62,698 nt of DNA. Origin: Treponema sp. UBA6852 (GTDB lineage Bacteria > Spirochaetota > Spirochaetia > Treponematales > Treponemataceae). The stretch spans positions 53,837-116,534 of the forward strand of contig DKDI01000018.1 in the NCBI GenBank assembly GCA_002449305.1, read 5' to 3'. Of the stretch, positions 18,229-24,742 are shown one piece after another (the first letter of the stretch is position 1; each line of letters begins with the position of its first letter). Under the pieces are notes generated by a model. The model searched no databases, was not told where the DNA came from, and saw only the letters and a list, made by a program, of their open reading frames with translations. A program made the translations under genes and the position numbers.

Positions 18229-18545
18229 ACAAATCCGCGAACTCATACCCGTATCGTTTTATGTCGCGGCCGCGCAAAACTGGCCGTATAAGCTCATCTG
18301 TTTTCCGCCGCTCCTCCTCTGTTCTGCACTCCGCAAGAATTTCATCTCTCTTTGCTCCGCTGATTATGAACGCGTCGTTGTAGCCGGTAAGAACCCCGCG
18401 GTAAATATTTATGTCCCAGTCTTTCAGTGGAACTCCCGCGCTCTCAATCTTCCGCTTTATGCTCTGCTCGACTGGGGAGAGAATCACCCAGCTTGCCGCG
18501 CTGCCGAATGCGCAGGCTGACGAGTTCTGCTGAATAAAATGGCTC
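18229..18545 (-). repeat. Right arm of ~317-bp inverted repeat
   Basis: Reverse complement aligns to 14821-15137 without gaps. The outer edge at 18545 stops a few bases from the invertase stop codon (TAA ending at 18552), separated only by a run of A residues on the minus strand. Confidence 0.88.
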
Positions 18546-18551
18546 GTTTTT

Positions 18552-19151
18552 TTACTTCATTTTTCCAAGAAATCTTGCAAGTGTGTTTCTGTCAACCTTA
18601 AGTTTTTTCGCAATCTGACGTTGAGAAATTCCAAAAGCGAGCAGTTCGTCTATAATTTCACGTTTTCCATAGAGCTTGTGTTTTAAAGGGGAAGTTTTCC
18701 GGCCTTTTGGACGGCCGAGACTTATTCCTTCCGCCTTTTTCAGTTTCAACGCTTCCTTTGTCCGCTGGCTAATCAAGTTGCGCTCAATTTCCGCGCTTAG
18801 GCCAAACGCAAACGCTAACACCTTGCTTTGAATGTCATCGCCTAGCCTGTAGTTGTCCTTTATTGTCCAGACCTTGCAGTCTTTTTTCATGCAGATTGAA
18901 AGGATTTCCATAATCATGAACAGGCTTCGCCCAAGCCTGCTAAGCTCCGCGCAGATTATCAGGTCGCCGCTCTGAACATGATTCAGCAGGTCTCCGAGTT
19001 TTCGCTTGTCGTAGTTTTTTGTTCCGCTGATTGTCTCTTCTATCCAGCCGTCAATCTCAAGATTTTCCTTTTTGCAGAAATTGCAGATTTCAAAACGCTG
19101 ATTTTCAACCGTCTGCTTGTCCGTGCTCACGCGGATATAACCATAAGTCAT
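18552..19151 (-). CDS. Mpi-like serine DNA invertase
   Basis: 199 residues of the resolvase/invertase family. The N-terminal catalytic domain has YIRVSTDKQ (nucleophile Ser9) and ELSRLGRS (Arg72, Arg75). The long E helix is GDDIQSKVLAFAFGLSAEIE, and a C-terminal helix-turn-helix (GISQRQIAKKLKVDRNTLARFL) binds the site. The sequence pattern, including VENQRFEI and VWTIKDNYRLGDDIQSK, is that of the Bacteroides master invertase Mpi group, which flips many promoters by inversion. Here the gene touches one arm of a large inverted repeat, so a local role in swapping methyltransferase specificity is the simplest reading. An AGAGGT ribosome binding site precedes the ATG. Confidence 0.92.
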   Translation of the reverse strand: MTYGYIRVSTDKQTVENQRFEICNFCKKENLEIDGWIEETISGTKNYDKRKLGDLLNHVQSGDLIICAELSRLGRSLFMIMEILSICMKKDCKVWTIKDNYRLGDDIQSKVLAFAFGLSAEIERNLISQRTKEALKLKKAEGISLGRPKGRKTSPLKHKLYGKREIIDELLAFGISQRQIAKKLKVDRNTLARFLGKMK

Positions 19152-19379
19152 TTTGTACCTCTGCAGCTATTGTAAAGGAAAGCTATAATCCGTTTCCAAT
19201 CGCATGGATGAAACTGTGAGAACATTTGCGGCACAATCTTTTGCGAAAGCACGCCACTTCACGGAACGTTAAAACAACGCTTCAAGAAATTGCGTCAGTT
19301 CAGCTAGCGTTATGACAATGCGAACAAAAAACACGCCGGGCGGAGCATAAATTTTCCGTTTTCTAAAACAGTTTTCTTA
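19152..19379. other. Intergenic gap upstream of the invertase
   Basis: 228 bases between two minus-strand genes. It holds the ribosome binding site of the invertase and a weak TACAAT hexamer upstream of it. No gene, repeat or clear terminator was seen. Confidence 0.5.
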
Positions 19380-19838
19380 TCATTTCCTGAAAAATATGAA
19401 TGAAAGCCTTGTCGGCTCGGTCTGTTCCTTGTATGGCTTGTATCCTGTCTGAGTGTACAGGGCGATGTTCGTCCAGCTTTTTGAGCAAGTGTACAATTCT
19501 TTTTGCGCGGAAGGAAAGAGCCTGTCGATTTCTTCAAGAAGCCTCTTTGCAAATCCTTTCCGGCGGAAGTCCGGATGAACCATCAGCCGCCCGACATTTA
19601 TTTTGCCGTTCTCTTCTTTATAGCGGATTGCGCCGATGATTTTTCCGCCGTCATTTACAAGCTTGAGCGTGCTCCAGTTGCTAAAGTCAGCCGAATTTTC
19701 CTGCGCCGTTTCTGTAAGAGCCGGAACATCGCGGCTTCCAATCATTTCAGCCTCGCTTTCAAAAGAGAGCAGCTGCAGCGCGTAAAGCTCGGGAATATCT
19801 TTCTTGTCCGCCGGAATTATCTTCATATTTTTCTCCAA
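19380..19838 (-). CDS. GNAT-family N-acetyltransferase
   Basis: 152 residues with the GNAT fold. The acetyl-CoA pocket motif is VGRLMVHPDFRRKGFAKRLL and the C-terminal part has IALYTQTGYKPY. Substrate unknown. The start may be the ATG at 19838 or the internal Met at residue 5. It lies 30 bases downstream of the ProX-like gene and is probably cotranscribed with it. Confidence 0.85.
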   Translation of the reverse strand: MEKNMKIIPADKKDIPELYALQLLSFESEAEMIGSRDVPALTETAQENSADFSNWSTLKLVNDGGKIIGAIRYKEENGKINVGRLMVHPDFRRKGFAKRLLEEIDRLFPSAQKELYTCSKSWTNIALYTQTGYKPYKEQTEPTRLSFIFFRK

Positions 19839-19868
19839 TGTTCTGCCCGAAACTGCGTTTCTGACAAA

Positions 19869-20357
19869 TCACAGTTCCTCAAGTTCAACTTCGTTTCCGT
19901 TTTCTCTTATTAGATTAATCAAATCGGCTGTTTTTAGCCAGACGGTCGCTGTGTTTTCGTTCGGGTGGATTCCAATCATCCCTGGCGGCTCAAGAAAATC
20001 CTTGTCAAGAAAGAATTTTACTTTGTGTTCGGCGTCGTTCAAAAGTCCGAGCGGAGTTACAGAGCCGGGCGTGAGATTCAGGAAGCGCATCAGGTCTTCC
20101 GCGCTTGCAAAGGAGAGCTGCCGGATTCCGTGGGATTTACGGAATTCTTTTAGGTCAACGCGCTTGTTTCCTTTTACGGTAATCAGAAAATATTCGCGTT
20201 TCTTGTCGTCGCGCACAAAAAGATTTTTCGCGTCACATTCCGAGTGAGGCAGCACAACGTCGCAGATTTCGTCCATGCTGAAAACCGCCTTGTGCTCAGT
20301 GATTTCGTATTCAATGTTTTTTGCGTTCAAAAAATCGTAGGTTTCCTGTTTTGTCAT
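19869..20357 (-). CDS. ProX/YbaK-type prolyl-tRNA editing protein
   Basis: 162 residues. It matches the free-standing prolyl-tRNA editing (PrdX/ProX) family: YEITEHKAVFSMDE near the N-terminus, DAKNLFVRDDKKREYFLITV, then RQLSFASAEDL and LNLTPGSVTPLGLLND. These proteins hydrolyse Ala-tRNA(Pro) or related mischarged tRNAs. The window also encodes a prolyl-tRNA synthetase (47228-49039) that carries its own insertion editing domain. The gene starts 9 bases from a consensus -10 and has no ribosome binding site. Confidence 0.88.
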   Translation of the reverse strand: MTKQETYDFLNAKNIEYEITEHKAVFSMDEICDVVLPHSECDAKNLFVRDDKKREYFLITVKGNKRVDLKEFRKSHGIRQLSFASAEDLMRFLNLTPGSVTPLGLLNDAEHKVKFFLDKDFLEPPGMIGIHPNENTATVWLKTADLINLIRENGNEVELEEL

Positions 20358-20366
20358 GATTTGAAA

Positions 20367-20420
20367 ATTATAGCAGAATTTTTGGGGATTGTTTGCATCC
20401 GCTGAAAATTTTGCTAGAAT
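20367..20420. promoter_or_regulatory. Divergent promoters for proX-like and GNAT genes
   Basis: Minus strand: TGCTATAAT (extended -10, hexamer at 20367-20372) 9 bases before the proX-like ATG. Plus strand: TTTGCA (20392-20397), 17 bases, TAGAAT (20415-20420), then 6 bases to the ATG at 20427. Both arrangements leave almost no leader. Confidence 0.55.
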
Positions 20421-20426
20421 CCTGCT

Positions 20427-20939
20427 ATGAAAATAAAAAAATGCGGTTTAGATGATGTTCTTGATTTGCAGAAAATATATCGGCAGACTTTTTACGAGAC
20501 GTTCTCGGAACAGAATTCCGAAGAGAATATGAGAAAATTCTTGGACGAGGCGTACAGCGAAGAAAAACTGAAATCTGAGATTGAAGACAAGGAATCAGAA
20601 ACTTTTCTTGCAGTGGAAAATCAAAAAATTCTCGGGGTTCTGAAAATCAACACTGGAAATGCGGAGACGGAATCCGGCTTGGAAAATTCACTTGAAATTC
20701 AGCGGATTTATGTATTGAAAGAAGCAAAAGGGCTTGGAATCGGAACGGCTTTTATGAGTCTTGCCGAAAAAAAGGCCAGAGAGCTTGAAGTTTCTTTTAT
20801 TTGGCTTGGCGTTTGGGAGAAAAATTTTCCTGCCCAGAAATTCTACACTGACAAAGGCTTTAGAAAATTCAGCGAGCATGCTTTTGTTTTAGGCGATGAT
20901 GTGCAAACTGATTTTCTGATAAAAAAAGAGCTTTCTTGA
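20427..20939 (+). CDS. GNAT-family N-acetyltransferase (PaiA-like)
   Basis: 170 residues with the GNAT motifs LEIQRIYVLKEAKGLGIGTA (acetyl-CoA binding) and WLGVWEKNFPAQKFYTDKGF, which resembles the spermidine/spermine acetyltransferase PaiA group. The N-terminal block YRQTFYETFSEQNSEENM supports that subgroup. The substrate is not established. It is transcribed divergently from the proX-like gene. Confidence 0.82.
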   Translation: MKIKKCGLDDVLDLQKIYRQTFYETFSEQNSEENMRKFLDEAYSEEKLKSEIEDKESETFLAVENQKILGVLKINTGNAETESGLENSLEIQRIYVLKEAKGLGIGTAFMSLAEKKARELEVSFIWLGVWEKNFPAQKFYTDKGFRKFSEHAFVLGDDVQTDFLIKKELS

Positions 20940-20995
20940 TTCTCGCATTTATAATGTTTGCCGTGTATACTTGCGCGCATTCTAATGCCAATGCG

Positions 20996-21117
20996 TTAGG
21001 GCATGGAAGCCCGAAGTTCTGGAGCGGAACGAAGTGTTCGCACGAAGCGAAGCGGAAGAATGAGCGTGAGCGAAGGCTGGAACGCCCGGCCCGAACGGAG
21101 CGAGGGAAACGCCCTAA
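20996..21117. repeat. Hairpin-rich non-coding element, copy B
   Basis: A G+C-rich 122-base block bounded by TTAGGGC (20996-21002) and GCCCTAA (21111-21117), a perfect 7-bp terminal inverted repeat. Internal pairings include TTCT (21017-21020) with AGAA (21057-21060), a GTG-TTCG-CAC hairpin (21034-21043) and a GC-GTGA-GC hairpin (21064-21071). It shares the order AAGAATGAG...GCTGGAACGCCCGG with the elements at 23391 and 29853. A short frame through it looks like an artefact of the repeat. Confidence 0.65.
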
Positions 21118-21216
21118 AATAAACTCTTGACTTTTATTTTTTCCTATCATTATCTTCTTAACTGTAACAACAAAAATTACAACAATACTTTCATCAAAAA
21201 ATTCTCGGAGGAATTT

Positions 21217-21675
21217 ATGGAACTTCACGAGGTTGCGTCTTATCTTGAAAAAGTCGGGCTGCAGTATATGGCGACGATTGGTCTGGACGGAAAGCCGAAG
21301 GTGCGGCCGGTTCAGTTCATGGTGGAATACGGCGGGCGGCTCTGGTTCTGCACGAACAGCAAAAAATCGATGTACGCGGAGCTTCTTAAAAATCCCTGGA
21401 TTGACTTGTGCGCGTCAAAGCTGCTTGAGGACGAGATTCAGACGGCGTGGATTCGCCTGAGCGCGGAAGCGGTTTTTGAGGAAAATCTTGCGGTCAAGAA
21501 AATGATTATGGAAAAAAGCGCGATTGTGCATGAGCTTTACGAAAACAACGCTGAGCATCCACTTTTCAAGGTTTTCTATCTTAAAAATATCAAGGGCAGC
21601 CTGAACAATCTTGGGCACGTGAAAGGACTTTCTGAGCGCGCGGATTTTGCAAAGCCGGAGGAGTTTGAATTTTGA
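21217..21675 (+). CDS. Pyridoxamine-phosphate-oxidase-fold flavoprotein
   Basis: 152 residues of the split-barrel flavin family. The N-terminus has YMATIGLDGKPKVRPVQFM and LWFCTNSKKSMYAELL, typical of NimC/NimA-like or general stress FMN-binding proteins. The true start is the ATG at 21217 behind a strong CGGAGG at 21206-21211; the frame extends upstream but without a signal. It overlaps the sirtuin gene by 4 bases, so a joint redox/ADP-ribosylation function is possible but not shown. Substrate unknown. Confidence 0.85.
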   Translation: MELHEVASYLEKVGLQYMATIGLDGKPKVRPVQFMVEYGGRLWFCTNSKKSMYAELLKNPWIDLCASKLLEDEIQTAWIRLSAEAVFEENLAVKKMIMEKSAIVHELYENNAEHPLFKVFYLKNIKGSLNNLGHVKGLSERADFAKPEEFEF

Positions 21676-22637
21676 GCGGATTTGAAAACATCGCAAATGA
21701 AGAAATCGCAAAACTCCGCGAGATTTTGGATTCTGCCGAATATGTCGTGGTTGGAGCTGGCGCAGGTCTTTCTGCAAGCGCGGGATTTTCGTACACGGGC
21801 GAGCGGTTCAAGAAATATTTTTCGGACTTTGAGGCGAAATACCATTTTCACGATATGTATTCAGGCGGATTTGCGGATTTTGGCTCTCTTGAAGAAACCT
21901 GGGCTTACTGGAGCCGCTACATTTACATCAACCGCTACATGAGCGCGCCGGTTCCAGTCTACGAAAAACTTTTGGAGCTTGTGCGCGGCAAAGACTATTT
22001 TGCAATCACAACGAACGTTGACCACTGCTTTCAAAAGGCCGGATTCGACAAAAAGCGGCTTTTTTACACGCAGGGCGACTACGGACTTTTTCAGTGCTGC
22101 GTTCCGTGCCGCAAAAAAACTTATGAAAACGAGGAAATTGTAAGAAAAATGCTCGTTTCGCAAGGTTTCGGATTTGAGGACAGCGAAAACGGAAAAGACG
22201 GCGACCTTGTTTTTCTGAGAAATCCTTTGAAAATGGAAATTCCGCCGGAACTTGTGCCGCGCTGTCCTGTCTGCGGAAAACCGATGTCGATGAACCTCCG
22301 CTGCGACGAGACTTTTGTCGAGGATGACGGCTGGCACGAAGCGGCAAGACGCTATCAAGATTTTATTGAAAAGCACAAAAATGCACGGACGCTTTTTTTG
22401 GAGCTTGGAGTCGGCGAGAACACGCCCGGAATCATAAAGTATCCGTTTTGGAATCTCACGTACAAAAACAAAAACGCATTTTATGCGGCGGTCAATATGG
22501 AAAAGGAAGAAGTTCCTGCGGAAATAAAGGCGCGCTCGGTTCTGATAAAGGGCGATATTTTTAAGACGATTGAGAGTCTTGGGCACCAATATAAAATAAA
22601 CACAATTTTTCTTGACAATTCTTTTTCATCTCGCTAA
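21672..22637 (+). CDS. Class M sirtuin (SirTM), probable protein ADP-ribosyltransferase
   Basis: 321 residues. The NAD-binding signature is GAGAGLSASAGFSYTG (28-43). The usual catalytic His of sirtuins is Gln134 (YTQGDYG), with Asn115 in TTNVDH and Arg210 in MSMNLRCDE. This Asn/Gln/Arg set is what is described for class M sirtuins, which ADP-ribosylate rather than deacylate. Four cysteines (CCVPC at 142-146, CPVC at 198-201) look like a zinc site. SirTM genes normally sit beside a zinc macrodomain, GcvH-L and LplA2. Here the macrodomain is at 31165-32001 and the lipoylation partners are not in the window. Confidence 0.88.
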   Translation: MSGFENIANEEIAKLREILDSAEYVVVGAGAGLSASAGFSYTGERFKKYFSDFEAKYHFHDMYSGGFADFGSLEETWAYWSRYIYINRYMSAPVPVYEKLLELVRGKDYFAITTNVDHCFQKAGFDKKRLFYTQGDYGLFQCCVPCRKKTYENEEIVRKMLVSQGFGFEDSENGKDGDLVFLRNPLKMEIPPELVPRCPVCGKPMSMNLRCDETFVEDDGWHEAARRYQDFIEKHKNARTLFLELGVGENTPGIIKYPFWNLTYKNKNAFYAAVNMEKEEVPAEIKARSVLIKGDIFKTIESLGHQYKINTIFLDNSFSSR

Positions 22638-22640
22638 TAT
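22612..22640 (+). promoter_or_regulatory. Promoter of the zinc regulon
   Basis: TTGACA (22612-22617), 17 bases, TAATAT (22635-22640), then 6 bases to the GTG start at 22647. It is the best promoter of the window and implies a leaderless message. Confidence 0.8.
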
Positions 22641-22654
22641 GCAACCGTGTTGCA
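22640..22654 (+). promoter_or_regulatory. Palindromic operator, probable Zur box
   Basis: TGCAAC-CGT-GTTGCA is a perfect 15-base palindrome lying on the -10 end, transcription start and start codon of the Fur-type gene. Its placement suggests autorepression. No other copy was noticed in the window, and matching it to a known Zur consensus was not possible. Confidence 0.6.
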
Positions 22655-23060
22655 AAAGTCTTATCACACTAAAACTTCGGAATTGATTTCTCAGTTTGTT
22701 CAGGAAAGGACGGAAAGCGGATTTTCCGCGATGGAGCTGCTTGCTTTTCTTTCTGAGCGCGGGGAAAGTGTGAACAAGACGACTGTTTACCGCAACCTTG
22801 AAAAGCTGGTTGAAAGCGGACGGCTCATAAAGCGCAAGTCGGCTGTTTCTGACGGTTTTGTTTATCAGAGGGCGGAAGAAGACGGACAGTGCGGCGAGCA
22901 TATTCACTTTCAGTGCGAAAAATGCGGCGCGATGATTCATCTTTCGGACAAGCTTACGGCGGATTACCTGAAGTCGGTTTCTGAAAATTTCGGCTTCAAG
23001 GTTGATTTTTCTTTGTCGTCACTGAACGGGCTTTGCGAAAAATGCAGGACTTTGGAATGA
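22647..23060 (+). CDS. Fur-family regulator, probably zinc-sensing (Zur-like)
   Basis: 137 residues with the Fur fold: winged helix with NKTTVYRNLEKLVESGRL, then the metal-sensing half with GEHIHFQCEKCGAM and a C-terminal CEKC, giving two CxxC pairs for a structural zinc. Its downstream neighbours (COG0523 GTPase, ZnuA/ZinT, ZnuC, ZnuB) are classical Zur targets, so zinc sensing is inferred over iron. The GTG start is chosen because the -10 lies exactly 6 bases upstream and no other start fits the promoter. The next gene overlaps by 4 bases (ATGA). Confidence 0.87.
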   Translation: MLQKSYHTKTSELISQFVQERTESGFSAMELLAFLSERGESVNKTTVYRNLEKLVESGRLIKRKSAVSDGFVYQRAEEDGQCGEHIHFQCEKCGAMIHLSDKLTADYLKSVSENFGFKVDFSLSSLNGLCEKCRTLE

Positions 23061-23368
23061 ACTCAAGGCTGGATTCAAAATTGAACAGGCTGCGCGCGGT
23101 TTTTGCGGCGGTCTTTATCTTGCTTACAGTTTTCTCAGTGTTTTTTGCGGCTGCCGAGGCCGGACACGACTGCTCAGGCGACGACTGTCCAATCTGCTTT
23201 GTGATTCAAGTTGCCGAGCAGAACGCAAAGCTTTTGAGCCTTGCCCTTTGCGCCGCTGGAGCTTTTTTTGCCCGGCGATATTTTGTCTTAAAACTTTCCT
23301 TTAAAAATTCATATCAGACTTTTTTCAATAACTCTTTAATTTCTCTAAAGACACGTCTTAACAACTGA
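23057..23368 (+). CDS. Small Cys/His membrane protein of the zinc regulon
   Basis: 103 residues with two hydrophobic segments (about 13-34 and 56-75). Between them is a short extracytoplasmic-looking loop with EAGHDCSGDDCPIC, one His and three Cys arranged as a possible metal site. The function is not known. Similar small proteins with an H-x-C...DCP(I/V)C loop occur in Clostridia near zinc uptake genes, from memory. The ATG overlaps the stop of the Zur-like gene, so it is cotranslated with the regulator. Confidence 0.7.
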   Translation: MNSRLDSKLNRLRAVFAAVFILLTVFSVFFAAAEAGHDCSGDDCPICFVIQVAEQNAKLLSLALCAAGAFFARRYFVLKLSFKNSYQTFFNNSLISLKTRLNN

Positions 23369-23390
23369 AAATTCTCTTTTCATCTTTATG

Positions 23391-23556
23391 TGCTAGGGAT
23401 TTTGCATGCGCAATGCTGCGAATGTCCTTGCGCTGCGCTAGGGATTGTAGGGGCGGCAGAGCCGTTGCGGAACTAAGCAACGCGAAGTGTAGCAATGGAG
23501 GTAGCACGAAGTGCGTACGGAACCCCGAAAAGCCCGGTCTGCCTTTAGACAGAAGC
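23391..23556. repeat. Hairpin-rich non-coding element, copy A
   Basis: Lies in the 224-base gap before the COG0523 gene. Predicted pairings: GGGG (23450-23453) with CCCC (23523-23526); CGGC (23454-23457) with GCCG (23461-23464), loop AGA; TTGC (23465-23468) with GCAA (23492-23495); GCAC (23504-23507) with GTGC (23511-23514), loop GAA. Copy C has the same layout with different bases in two of these stems. A frame runs through the element upstream of the GTPase start but has no start signal. Confidence 0.7.
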
Positions 23557-23592
23557 GCCCGTAGTATCAAAATTTATTCAAAGAGAAAAAAA

Positions 23593-24705
23593 ATGAAAAA
23601 GAAACCAGTTACGCTTATCACGGGCTATCTTGGCTCTGGTAAGACAACTCTGCTGAATGAGATTCTTCGGCAGGAAAAAAGGCGTGTCGCGCTGATTGTA
23701 AACGACATGGGAAGCATAAATATTGACGCTGAAATTCTGAAAAAGAACGGAGCGGCGGTTGCCCAAAGCGAAATGTACGAGATGCAGAACGGCTGTATCT
23801 GCTGCACTTTGCGCGATGAGTTTCTTGCGCAGGTCGAGAAGATTTCCGAGAACGACTCCATTGAGACTGTCTTTGTGGAGGCTTCGGGAATAAGCGATCC
23901 CGGCGCGATTGCGGCTTCCTTTCTTGCGTATGAGGACGACACTCCGGACACGAATGTTTTTCTTTCGAACATTGTTACGGTTGTTGACGCTGACAGAATT
24001 TACCGCGAGTTTCTGACAGACCTTGAGAACTACGAGGAGAACGACCCGAACAATCTTAAGTCGAACGACATTACAACGCTGATTGTTGACCAGATTGAAT
24101 TCTGCAACGTGATTGTCCTGAACAAGCTTGACTTGCTTGACGAGCAGAAGACAGAGCAGGTCATAAAGGTTATCCGGGATTTCCAGCCAAAGGCGAAGAT
24201 TGTAAAGACTGTGCGCGGAAAAGTTGACATCGAGCAGATTGTGTCCGAGACAAAATTCGACTTTGACATGGTGGATTCCTCTTCGGCAATTCAAAAGGCA
24301 ATCAACACACTTTCCGACACGAACCGCGGATTTGAGGACGAATACGGAATTTCTTCGTTCGCATACGAGTGCAGAAAACCGTTCAGCCAGGAAAAATTCA
24401 TGGATTTTGTGAACGAAGGATTTCCAAAAGAAATTATCAGGGCAAAAGGCTATATTTGGTTCAAGGAGAAGGCGCAGGATGTTCTTCTTTTTGAGCAGGC
24501 CGGAAGAAATTCTTCTGTGATGGCGGTTGCATACTGGGTTGCGGCTTTGGACGAGGCCACGCAGAAAGAGTGCCTTGAAAATGACAAGGAGCTGCGTTCA
24601 TCTTGGGACAAGGATTTTGGCGACAGGATGAATCAGCTTGTGTTTATCGGAAAAGGCTACGACAAGGAAAAAATCATCAGGAAACTGGATTCCTGCCTTG
24701 CATAG
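23593..24705 (+). CDS. COG0523 (CobW/ZigA-like) metal-chaperone GTPase
   Basis: 370 residues. Walker A is GYLGSGKTTL, the metal site is the GCICC (CxCC) motif, switch region EASGISDPG and guanine-specificity NKLD are all present. C-terminal CobW_C domain from about residue 240. COG0523 GTPases deliver zinc (or cobalt/nickel) to client enzymes and are often Zur-regulated, as with B. subtilis YciC/ZagA. Position between a Zur-like regulator and ZnuA supports zinc. The ATG at 23593 is chosen because the homologous N-terminus MKKKPVTLITGYLGSGKT starts there. Confidence 0.92.
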   Translation: MKKKPVTLITGYLGSGKTTLLNEILRQEKRRVALIVNDMGSINIDAEILKKNGAAVAQSEMYEMQNGCICCTLRDEFLAQVEKISENDSIETVFVEASGISDPGAIAASFLAYEDDTPDTNVFLSNIVTVVDADRIYREFLTDLENYEENDPNNLKSNDITTLIVDQIEFCNVIVLNKLDLLDEQKTEQVIKVIRDFQPKAKIVKTVRGKVDIEQIVSETKFDFDMVDSSSAIQKAINTLSDTNRGFEDEYGISSFAYECRKPFSQEKFMDFVNEGFPKEIIRAKGYIWFKEKAQDVLLFEQAGRNSSVMAVAYWVAALDEATQKECLENDKELRSSWDKDFGDRMNQLVFIGKGYDKEKIIRKLDSCLA

Positions 24706-24742
24706 TCTTGCAAAATATTTTGGATTTTATTGGAGAAAAAAA

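Larger units (their letters stand above)
17630..18545 (-). pseudogene. Silent inverted specificity cassette of the methyltransferase
   Basis: An open frame continuous with the methyltransferase frame at the repeat boundary: Ser-His-Phe-Ile-Gln-Gln at its 5' end equals residues 828-833 of the active protein. It encodes 304 residues: a conserved block, a different first variable half (ATFPSMHYNIEEYP onward), the shared DDFFKPKIVW block and a different second half ending EVLNIIK. It lacks the catalytic core, a promoter and a ribosome binding site, and it follows the invertase stop codon by 6 bases. Inversion between the ~317-bp arms would join it in frame to residues 1-827, giving an enzyme of 1131 residues. 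A partial frame starting at an internal ATT-encoded stretch (from 18487) is not a separate gene. Confidence 0.85.

Noticed and set aside
17630..18487. The inverted cassette as a stand-alone 285-residue protein
   Set aside because: The reading frame continues upstream to the repeat edge in the methyltransferase frame, lacks a catalytic core and starts with no ribosome binding site.
21861..22589. A 242-codon minus-strand frame opposite the sirtuin gene
   Set aside because: It is rich in Arg, Lys and Phe as expected from an antisense shadow and has no start signal; the sirtuin frame has complete motifs.
23578..24294. A 238-codon minus-strand frame opposite the COG0523 gene
   Set aside because: Antisense shadow of a strongly conserved GTPase frame with no family resemblance of its own.
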